From positions 1 through 9,134 of the forward strand of contig JAOUFA010000133.1 of assembly GCA_029858545.1 (NCBI GenBank): a DNA stretch of 9,134 nt, given 5' to 3'. Positions 1 to 5,614 of the stretch are shown here, in pieces. The notes under the pieces are model-generated. The model was given only the letters and a program-made list of their open reading frames with translations, was not told the DNA's origin and searched no databases. Within the stretch, counting starts at the first letter, position 1, and every line of letters begins with the position of its first letter. The translations under genes and the position numbers were made by a program. The stretch comes from Betaproteobacteria bacterium. Its GTDB lineage: Bacteria; Pseudomonadota; Gammaproteobacteria; Burkholderiales; SG8-39.

Positions 1-1775
1 GCCTTCAGCAGCGCCTGGACAAGGTGCTGCTCTATCTTGCTCAGCGCATCGAAGTTCTGCGGCTCTCGCGCGAAATCAGCGAGAAGACGAAGAAGGAGTT
101 CGACGAGCGCCAGCGCGAACACGTGCTGCGTGAGCAGATGCGCCAGATTCAGAAGGAACTGGGCGAGACCGAGGACATCGCGGCCGAAATCGAGGACCTC
201 AAGAAAGCGATTGCCGATGCTGCGATGCCCGAGGATGTCGCCAAGCATGCCGCGAAGGAACTGCGCCGCCTGCAGCGCATGAACGAAGGCTCGGGAGAGT
301 CGTCCATGCTGCGCACCTACCTGGAGTGGCTCATCGAGCTACCCTGGAAAAGCGAACCGCGGCAGCCGATCGATATCGGCGAGGCGCGGCGCGTGCTCGA
401 CGAGGACCATTACGGACTGGAGAAGGTCAAGCGCCGTATCCTCGAATATCTCGCGGTGAGGAAGTTGAACCCGGAGGGCAAGAGCCCGATCCTGTGCTTT
501 GTCGGGCCGCCGGGAGTCGGCAAGACTTCGCTCGGCCAGTCGATCGCGCGCGCGACTGGGCGAAAATTCCAGCGCGTTGCGCTGGGCGGACTGCACGACG
601 AGGCGGAAATCCGCGGACACCGGCGTACGTATATCGGCGCGCTGCCCGGCAATATCATCCAGGCGATACGCCGCGCCGAATCGCGCGCCGGAGTGCTAAT
701 GCTCGACGAGATTGATAAGCTCGGCTCGGGGGGGTTCCATGGTGATCCGTCGAGCGCCTTGCTCGAAGTGCTCGATCCCGAGCAGAACTCGAAATTCCGC
801 GACAACTACCTCGGCGTGGATTTCGATCTCTCCAAGGTGATGTTCATCGCCACGGCGAACGTGCTCGACACGATCCCGGGTCCTCTGCGCGATCGCATGG
901 AAGTCATCCAGCTTCCCGGCTACACCGAGGAGGAAAAGCTCGAGATCGCCAAACGCTACCTCGTGAAGCGCCAGCTCGAGGCCAACGGCCTGAAGGCCGA
1001 GCAAGCGAGCGTCACCGATTCCGCGATCCGGACACTGGTGAGCGACTATACGCGTGAGGCGGGCGTGCGCAACCTGGAGCGCGAGTTGGGCGCGGTGCTA
1101 CGCAGCGTCGCGATGAAGATTGCCGAGGGTCTCGCCGAGTCGGCGACGCTCGACGCCGCCGATCTGCACGCCATTCTGGGCGCACGAAAATTCGAAAACG
1201 AGGCGGCACTGCGCGCCGGCGTACCGGGCGTGGCGACCGGGCTCGCCTGGACGCCTTTCGGGGGCGACATCCTGTTTATCGAAGCGACGCGCGTGCCGGG
1301 CTCGGGTAAGTTGATTCTCACCGGACAACTCGGCGACGTGATGAAAGAGTCGGCGCAAGCGGCACTGACGCTTGCCAAGATCTACACGGGCGAGGCGCTC
1401 GACAAGGTCGATGTCCACGTTCACGTGCCAGCGGGCGCGACACCGAAGGACGGGCCGAGCGCCGGCATGGCGATGTTTCTCGCGCTGGTGTCGCTCCTTT
1501 CGGGGAAACCGGTACGCAACGATATTGCGATGACCGGGGAAATCAGCCTGCGCGGGCTGGTGCTGCCGATCGGTGGTGTGAAGGAGAAGTCGCTTGCGGC
1601 GCTGCGTGCCGGCATTCATACGGTGATGTTGCCGAAGAGAAACGAAAAGGACCTGGAGGATGTCCCGGCCGACGCGAAGGCGGGAATCGAGTTCGTGTTC
1701 GTCGAGCACGTCGAAGACGCGGTGCGTGCCGCGATCGGGCCGGAGCAAACGCGGGCCGAGCCGATCGCCGCCTGA
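1..1775 (+). CDS. lon: ATP-dependent protease Lon (LonA type), 5' end outside window
   Basis: Lon is a cytoplasmic AAA+ serine protease that unfolds and degrades damaged and regulatory proteins. The reading frame is open from base 3, and the first possible start (GTG at 24) is internal, so about 190 N-terminal residues are missing. Counting from base 24, a charged coiled-coil stretch covers about residues 10-90. Walker A (GPPGVGKT) is at 161-168 and Walker B (LDEID) carries D228 and E229. The peptidase domain has catalytic Ser479 in KDGPSAG and Lys522 in GGVKEK, spaced 43 residues apart as in E. coli Lon (S679/K722). The C-terminus is complete and ends at a length typical of LonA. No disruption is visible. 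The gene converges on gspC with about 40 bp between the stops. Many proteobacteria carry more than one lon, so this could be a second copy; the window cannot decide. Confidence 0.97.
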   Translation, partial: LQQRLDKVLLYLAQRIEVLRLSREISEKTKKEFDERQREHVLREQMRQIQKELGETEDIAAEIEDLKKAIADAAMPEDVAKHAAKELRRLQRMNEGSGESSMLRTYLEWLIELPWKSEPRQPIDIGEARRVLDEDHYGLEKVKRRILEYLAVRKLNPEGKSPILCFVGPPGVGKTSLGQSIARATGRKFQRVALGGLHDEAEIRGHRRTYIGALPGNIIQAIRRAESRAGVLMLDEIDKLGSGGFHGDPSSALLEVLDPEQNSKFRDNYLGVDFDLSKVMFIATANVLDTIPGPLRDRMEVIQLPGYTEEEKLEIAKRYLVKRQLEANGLKAEQASVTDSAIRTLVSDYTREAGVRNLERELGAVLRSVAMKIAEGLAESATLDAADLHAILGARKFENEAALRAGVPGVATGLAWTPFGGDILFIEATRVPGSGKLILTGQLGDVMKESAQAALTLAKIYTGEALDKVDVHVHVPAGATPKDGPSAGMAMFLALVSLLSGKPVRNDIAMTGEISLRGLVLPIGGVKEKSLAALRAGIHTVMLPKRNEKDLEDVPADAKAGIEFVFVEHVEDAVRAAIGPEQTRAEPIAA

Positions 1776-1792
1776 AGCCCGAAGCGGCGATC
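1763..1792 (+). terminator. Stem-loop over the lon stop codon (possible 3' end structure)
   Basis: GATCGCCGC (1763-1771) is repeated exactly in inverted form as GCGGCGATC (1784-1792), giving a 9-bp GC-rich stem with a 12-nt loop that contains the lon TGA. No T-run follows on either strand, so it is not a classic intrinsic terminator. It could still stabilise the lon mRNA 3' end or assist termination between the convergent lon and gspC genes. The hairpin is read directly from the sequence; its role is inferred. Confidence 0.4.
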
Positions 1793-1816
1793 AAGCGACT
1801 GTCGACCGAGCAACGT

Positions 1817-2497
1817 CTATTCGTCGGATCCCGGCCGCCGCGCCGCGCCGCCGCGGCCTCGTAGCGGCCCAGATACACCAGGCTGAGCGGGCGGGGGGGC
1901 TTTTACCGCCTGTCCGGCCGATGCGGACGGCGCTTGCGGCAAGGGCGAACTTGCCGGTGCCGCGTCCGCCACGGTTTTTGGCGGCATGCGAATTTCGTGC
2001 AGCGCGCCGGCTCTATTGACCAGCACCCGGTCCTTGTGCACTTCCACCAGGGACAGATTGGGCGCGAGTTGCCGGCCCGCGCGCGCCGCGCGCGCGGGTT
2101 TGCCATCCAGCGAGAGCAGTGCAATTCCACCGCCGTGCGTGTCCTGCGCGATGATGCCCACCAGTTTGATTTCACCCGAGCCGCTGTCGGGCAGCGCGCC
2201 GAGCAGGCGGGCGATCGAACTGACGTCCGCGGGCTGCGTGAGCGTGTTCAGATCGGCGGTCATCACCGTCTGCACCGGCTCCGGCGGCGTGCGGCGTGCG
2301 GCGAGCCGCAGCACCAAATCGGTGACTGTGACCGTCAGGGCAATGGCGAGCACGAAGGCGCCGGCACGCTGAAAAATCGCCGCAATCTTCGGCCACGCCC
2401 TGCCCAGCACCTCGCGCAACCGCGCGATAGGGAAACGCGCGAGTCCACGCGCGCCGGAGGTGGCACGTGACGGTGCGAGGTCGGCACTGACGTTCAT
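1817..2497 (-). CDS. gspC: Type II secretion system protein GspC, short form without PDZ domain
   Basis: GspC is the bitopic inner-membrane protein that links the T2SS assembly platform to the outer-membrane secretin GspD through its periplasmic homology region (HR). From the ATG at 2497 the protein has 226 residues. A cytoplasmic stretch of about 43 residues is followed by one membrane segment (about 44-66, AFVLAIALTVTVTDLVL) and a periplasmic HR-like domain (about 80-175). In the latter, IKLVGIIAQ, then GIALLSLDGKPAR and RVLVNRAGALHEIRMP, follow the GspC pattern. The last 50 residues are rich in Ala and Pro and then Gly and Arg, where longer homologues have a PDZ domain or coiled coil. An upstream GTG at 2539 would add 14 residues but has no ribosome site and lies beyond the likely -10, so the ATG is preferred. 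It is divergent from gspG, which supports the T2SS assignment. The main doubt is the exact start. Confidence 0.85.
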   Translation of the reverse strand: MNVSADLAPSRATSGARGLARFPIARLREVLGRAWPKIAAIFQRAGAFVLAIALTVTVTDLVLRLAARRTPPEPVQTVMTADLNTLTQPADVSSIARLLGALPDSGSGEIKLVGIIAQDTHGGGIALLSLDGKPARAARAGRQLAPNLSLVEVHKDRVLVNRAGALHEIRMPPKTVADAAPASSPLPQAPSASAGQAVKAPPPAQPGVSGPLRGRGGAARRPGSDE

Positions 2498-2504
2498 TGG
2501 TCGC

Positions 2505-2510
2505 AGTATA
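2505..2510 (-). promoter_or_regulatory. Candidate -10 box for gspC
   Basis: On the - strand, TATACT ends 7 nt before the preferred gspC ATG. It matches the sigma-70 -10 consensus at five of six bases. No convincing -35 lies 16-18 bp upstream. If used, transcription would begin at or within a base or two of the ATG, giving a nearly leaderless mRNA, which fits the lack of a Shine-Dalgarno sequence there. Confidence 0.3.
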
Positions 2511-2546
2511 GCCCCGTCCCCGCCATGCCACCGCGACACGCAGCGC

Positions 2547-2575
2547 TTGGCGCGCCGGGCGGGTGGGCCGATAAT
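2547..2575 (+). promoter_or_regulatory. Candidate sigma-70 promoter of the gspG-H-J cluster
   Basis: TTGGCG (2547-2552) and GATAAT (2570-2575) are separated by exactly 17 bp. GATAAT matches the -10 consensus at five of six positions, and TTGGCG matches the -35 at its first three. Transcription would start near 2582 and leave a leader of roughly 47 nt before the gspG ATG. It lies in the only non-coding gap next to gspG, which supports it. Confidence 0.45.
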
Positions 2576-2628
2576 CCGTTCTCATCGATCCACACTTTCT
2601 ACTCCACACCTTTTCCTGCATCGATACC

Positions 2629-3075
2629 ATGACGATCAATAATACTTCCCACCGGCACCGTGGATTTGCTTCGGGCTTCACCTTGGTCGAAATCATGGTC
2701 GTGGTGGTGATCATCGGAATTCTGGCCGTGCTGGTGGTGCCGAGGGTGGTCGGCCGCACCGACGAGGCACGCGCGGTCGCGGCCAAACAGGACATCGCCG
2801 CGATCATGCAGGCCTTGAAGCTCTATCGCCTCGATAGCGGCCGCTATCCGACCAACGAGCAGGGCTTGCAGGCACTGGTGAGCCTGCCTCAAACCCAGCC
2901 CGTTCCCGGGAACTGGAAGCAGTATCTCGACCGGCTGCCGACAGATCCCTGGAAGCGCAACTATCAGTATCTGAATCCCGGACTGCACGGGGAAATCGAT
3001 GTCTTCACGCTCGGTCTCGATGGCCAGCCGGGCGGTACCGGTTCGGACGCCGACATCGGCTCCTGGGATCTGTAG
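2629..3075 (+). CDS. gspG: Type II secretion system major pseudopilin GspG
   Basis: GspG is the main subunit of the T2SS pseudopilus, the periplasmic piston that pushes folded exoproteins through the secretin. The 148-residue protein has a 16-residue leader ending in Gly16 before FTLVEIM, the type IV prepilin peptidase (GspO/PilD) site. Glu21 is the required Glu5 of the mature protein. The hydrophobic N-terminal helix runs to about residue 38. Family hallmarks follow: DSGRYPTNEQGLQAL (69-83), LPTDPW (103-108) and the calcium-binding C-terminal loop DGQPGGTG..ADIGSW (131-146). The usual length is about 140-150 residues, so the gene is intact. The leader is longer than most and no good Shine-Dalgarno precedes the ATG. 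It is first in the cluster, 9 nt before gspH, and divergent from gspC. Confidence 0.97.
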   Translation: MTINNTSHRHRGFASGFTLVEIMVVVVIIGILAVLVVPRVVGRTDEARAVAAKQDIAAIMQALKLYRLDSGRYPTNEQGLQALVSLPQTQPVPGNWKQYLDRLPTDPWKRNYQYLNPGLHGEIDVFTLGLDGQPGGTGSDADIGSWDL

Positions 3076-3084
3076 TTTCTCCGC

Positions 3085-3519
3085 ATGCGCCGACGCACCG
3101 CTGGATTCACGCTCCTCGAATTGCTGGTGGTGGTCGCGATCCTCGGCATCGCCGCGGCAGCGGTATCGTTGTCGGTGGGTTCGCGCGAGGGCCGTTTGGC
3201 GGATGAGGAAATGGCGCGCCTGAGCGCGCTGTTTCGCCTCGCGCAGAACGAGGCGCACGTTTCCGGGCGCACGCTGGTGTGGGAGGCCGATCTGACGGGT
3301 TACCGCTTTCGTGCGCTGGACGGCGAAGAGTTGCAGGATAGCGCTGACGGAACCCTGCGCGCTCGCGCCTGGCCTTTCGAGGTCACGCGCATCGACGCCG
3401 CACCGATCGTGTTTGGGCGCGAGCCGCTGCTGGTCCCCGCGAAGCTGCGTATCGCGACCGCGGAACGCGAGTTGGCGCTTACGCTCGATGCCTTCGGCAA
3501 CCTCGTGCCGGTCGAATAG
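3085..3519 (+). CDS. gspH: Type II secretion system minor pseudopilin GspH
   Basis: GspH is a minor pseudopilin located at or near the tip of the T2SS pseudopilus. The 144-residue product has a 7-residue basic leader, Gly7 before FTLLELLVVVAILG (cleavage between 7 and 8, mature Glu5 at residue 12), and a membrane helix to about residue 30. A variable globular domain follows that fits GspH: SALFRLAQNEAHVSGRTL (47-64), GYRF (72-75), and a closing strand pattern with LTLDAFGNLVPV. It starts 9 nt after the gspG stop without an evident ribosome site, so translational coupling is likely. gspJ follows after 6 nt. Assignment as GspH rather than another minor pseudopilin rests on its position after gspG, its size and the SALFRLAQNEA-like helix, so it is slightly less secure than gspG. 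Confidence 0.88.
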   Translation: MRRRTAGFTLLELLVVVAILGIAAAAVSLSVGSREGRLADEEMARLSALFRLAQNEAHVSGRTLVWEADLTGYRFRALDGEELQDSADGTLRARAWPFEVTRIDAAPIVFGREPLLVPAKLRIATAERELALTLDAFGNLVPVE

Positions 3520-3525
3520 TCGGCG

Positions 3526-4116
3526 ATGCGCGCAACGCGCGGCTTCACCCTGGTCGAGATGCTGGTGGCGATCGCGCTGCTTGGGCTGCTGGGCGTCATT
3601 TCGTGGCGCGGCCTCGATTACGTATCCGGACAGCGCGCCCGCATCGATCAGGGCGCAGAGAACCTGAGCCGTATTCTGCGCGTGATAGCGCAGATCGGAC
3701 GCGATCTGGAACAGCGTGTTCCGGAGACGGTGATACCGGCGGATGCCGCGGCGGGCGTATTGCCCGCTTCGCTTGCGGTCGTCGAGGAGGGTTCCGGCGT
3801 CAGACTCGAAGTCCTGCGTCTGGCACCCGTCGCCGGGGGCGCGACGCTCGCGCAGCGCGTGGTGTACCGGCTGACCGACAAGGGTCTGGAGCGTGCCGTG
3901 TCGGCGCCTGGAGATGTCTGGCCGGTCGCGCAGGCGGGCGAAGCGGTAATGCTCCTGCCAGGCGCCAAACGCTTCGCCGTGCGTGCCTACTCGGGCGGGC
4001 TCTGGGTCGAGCTGGGGCTGCCGGGCACCCCCCGGTCGCTCGCGCGCGCCACCGGACTGGAGATCTCGATTGACGACGCCGGGGGCGCACGCTACACGCG
4101 CATCATCGCGCTATGA
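3526..4116 (+). CDS. gspJ: Type II secretion system minor pseudopilin GspJ
   Basis: GspJ forms the pseudopilus tip complex with GspI and GspK. The 196-residue protein has a 6-residue leader, Gly6 before FTLVEMLVAIALLGLLG (mature Glu5 at residue 11), then ISWRGLDYV (25-33), corresponding to the family's conserved RGLD segment. IGRDLEQRVPE (57-67) follows, and the globular domain ends with GLEISIDDAGGARYTRIIAL, the usual GspJ close. The length of about 200 residues separates it from GspI, which is about 120-130 residues. It is the last gene of the cluster. The next gene is unrelated, and gspI, gspK and later genes are absent. The gene itself looks intact. Confidence 0.92.
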   Translation: MRATRGFTLVEMLVAIALLGLLGVISWRGLDYVSGQRARIDQGAENLSRILRVIAQIGRDLEQRVPETVIPADAAAGVLPASLAVVEEGSGVRLEVLRLAPVAGGATLAQRVVYRLTDKGLERAVSAPGDVWPVAQAGEAVMLLPGAKRFAVRAYSGGLWVELGLPGTPRSLARATGLEISIDDAGGARYTRIIAL

Positions 4117-4146
4117 GCGAAGTAGCGGCCTGTTCCGCCGGCGCGC

Positions 4147-4175
4147 TTGCACGAAGCCGATGGCCTGACTATCCT
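4147..4175 (+). promoter_or_regulatory. Weak candidate promoter of the hydrolase-ABC operon
   Basis: TTGCAC (4147-4152) and TATCCT (4170-4175) are spaced by 17 bp in the 151-bp gap between gspJ and the hydrolase gene. Both boxes are poor, so an activator or another sigma factor may be needed. A second AT-rich patch (TTATAG, 4183-4188) is an alternative -10 without a clear partner. The palindrome at 4192-4202 would lie just downstream of the start site, a position suited to repression. Confidence 0.25.
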
Positions 4176-4191
4176 TGCGATGTTATAGAGC

Positions 4192-4202
4192 GTGTGACAC
4201 AC
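4192..4202. promoter_or_regulatory. Perfect 11-bp palindrome, candidate operator
   Basis: GTGTG-A-CACAC is a perfect inverted repeat in the non-coding gap, about 65 bp before the hydrolase ATG. It is too short to be a terminator and has no T-run. Its GT-N3-AC core resembles operators of GntR/FadR-type repressors, which often control catabolic operons, but the flanking bases do not complete that consensus. No regulator gene lies in the window. The palindrome is seen; the operator role is inferred. Confidence 0.35.
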
Positions 4203-4253
4203 AAGCTTCCTTTGCCTGAGCACTCCATAGCGTATTTGCCGCGCGCGACCCCC

Positions 4254-4258
4254 AGGAG
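4254..4258 (+). promoter_or_regulatory. Ribosome binding site of the M24 gene
   Basis: AGGAG lies 9 nt before the ATG at 4268 and 4 nt before an out-of-frame ATG at 4263. That upstream ATG reads ATG CGA TGA, a two-codon frame whose stop overlaps the real start. The spacing favours 4268. Confidence 0.75.
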
Positions 4259-4267
4259 AGATATGCG

Positions 4268-5575
4268 ATGACCAGAAAAGCCGTCAAGCCAGAATTCTTC
4301 CCGGTCAATGAAGACGACCTGAAACCCGCGCACAAGTGGCACCGGCCGCTGCAGGCGCCGGGCACCACCCAGGTCGATTTCGAGGAACGCGTCGATTTCA
4401 AGCGCCTGCACCGCTATCGGCTCGCGCGCACGCGCCAGTCGCTCGCCAAGTCGGGACTGGGGGCGATGCTGTGCTTCGACCAACACAATATCCGCTATGT
4501 ATCCAGCACCGTGATCGGTGAGTGGGCACGCGACAAGCTGATTCGCTATTGCCTCCTCACCGGCACGGGCGATCCCTGGGTGTGGGACTTCGGCTCGGCG
4601 GCGCGTCACCACAAGCTGTACTGCCCCTGGTTGAAGGAAGATCACATCCTTGCCGGCAACCCCGGTATGCGCGGCGCGATCGGGCCGACAGTGGGCCTGT
4701 TCAAGCTGGCGGCGAAGGAGATCAAGGACATCCTGGTACGCGAGGGCGTTGCCGACATGCCGCTCGGGATCGATGTATGCGAACCGGGCATGCTGTTCGC
4801 GCTCCAGGAAGAGGGGCTCAACGTCCGCGACGGCCAGCAGATGATGCTCGAGGCGCGCGAGGTGAAGAGTCACGACGAGATCACGCTGCTCAACATCGCT
4901 TCGAGCATGGTCGACGGCGTCTACCAGGACATCGCCGAGGCGTTGAAGCCCGGCATCAAGGAAAGCCAGATCGTCGGGCTCGCGACCAAGCGGCTATATG
5001 ATATGGGCTCGGACTGCGTCGAGGCGATCAACTCGATCGCCGGCGAGCGCTGCTCTCCGCATCCGCACAACTTCACCGACCGCCTGATCCGTCCCGGCGA
5101 TCCTGCCTACTTCGACGTGATCCATTCGTTCATCGGCTACCGGACCTGCTATTACCGCACCTTCGCGGTGGGCAAGGCGAGCCGGCCTCACATCGACGCG
5201 TACAAGCGCGCGCGTCAGTGGATGGACGACGCGATTGCGATGCTGCGGCCCGGCATGAGCACCGACAAGGTTGCCGAGATGCTGCCCAAGTGCACCGAGA
5301 TCGGCTTCGAGACCGAAATGGCGGCTTTCGGCCTGAACTTTTGTCATGGTCTCGGCCTGGGTTTGCACGAGCGGCCGCTGATTTCGCGTCTCAACTCGTT
5401 CATCGAACCCTACGAACTGAAGGCCGGCATGGTGTTCGCGGTCGAGACCTTCTGTCCCGCGACCGACGGCTACTCGGCGGCGCGCATCGAGGAAATGGTG
5501 GTGCTCACCCCGGACGGCGCGAAGATCATTTCTCTCTATCCCGCGCAGGACCTGCCGGTCGCCAATCCCTACTGA
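4268..5575 (+). CDS. M24-family (creatinase/prolidase-fold) hydrolase with altered metal site
   Basis: M24 proteins use a pita-bread fold to cleave peptides ending in Xaa-Pro or, in some branches, non-peptide substrates such as creatine, ectoine derivatives or DMSP. The 435-residue protein has an N-terminal creatinase-like domain (about 45-195, with MLCFDQHNIRYVSS at 67-80) and a catalytic domain (about 200-430). Asp283, His360 (HGLGLGLHERP, second His at 367), Glu393 (VFAVET) and Glu408 (ARIEE) align with four canonical metal ligands. The fifth, the second Asp expected 11 residues after Asp283, is Cys294 in GYRTCYYRTF. There is no signal peptide, so it acts in the cytoplasm. It is first in an operon with a CUT2 importer, suggesting it processes the imported compound. 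The layout recalls DMSP lyase DddP, but the HGxGLxD Asp proposed as catalytic there is not present. The substrate is unknown and the product should not be called a dipeptidase without tests. Confidence 0.85.
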   Translation: MTRKAVKPEFFPVNEDDLKPAHKWHRPLQAPGTTQVDFEERVDFKRLHRYRLARTRQSLAKSGLGAMLCFDQHNIRYVSSTVIGEWARDKLIRYCLLTGTGDPWVWDFGSAARHHKLYCPWLKEDHILAGNPGMRGAIGPTVGLFKLAAKEIKDILVREGVADMPLGIDVCEPGMLFALQEEGLNVRDGQQMMLEAREVKSHDEITLLNIASSMVDGVYQDIAEALKPGIKESQIVGLATKRLYDMGSDCVEAINSIAGERCSPHPHNFTDRLIRPGDPAYFDVIHSFIGYRTCYYRTFAVGKASRPHIDAYKRARQWMDDAIAMLRPGMSTDKVAEMLPKCTEIGFETEMAAFGLNFCHGLGLGLHERPLISRLNSFIEPYELKAGMVFAVETFCPATDGYSAARIEEMVVLTPDGAKIISLYPAQDLPVANPY

Positions 5576-5614
5576 GCGCCGCGGCGAGAGCGCGGCACCC
5601 GCCGAACCGACACG

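Noticed and set aside
1..1775. lon as a truncated gene
   Set aside because: The open frame runs to the window edge and continues to match LonA upstream of the first GTG, so the missing N-terminus is an effect of the window boundary.
1934..2470. 178-residue + strand frame opposite gspC
   Set aside because: The - strand frame has a membrane segment and GspC HR pattern; the + strand product is Arg/Gln/His-rich with no pattern.
3526..4116. Reading the third pseudopilin as GspI
   Set aside because: It is far longer than GspI and has the WRGLDYV segment and C-terminal pattern of GspJ.
4268..5575. Calling the M24 enzyme DMSP lyase DddP
   Set aside because: The overall layout is similar, but the second metal Asp is Cys, and the Asp after the HGxGL motif proposed as catalytic in DddP is missing. 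An ordinary HExP-type His is present instead.
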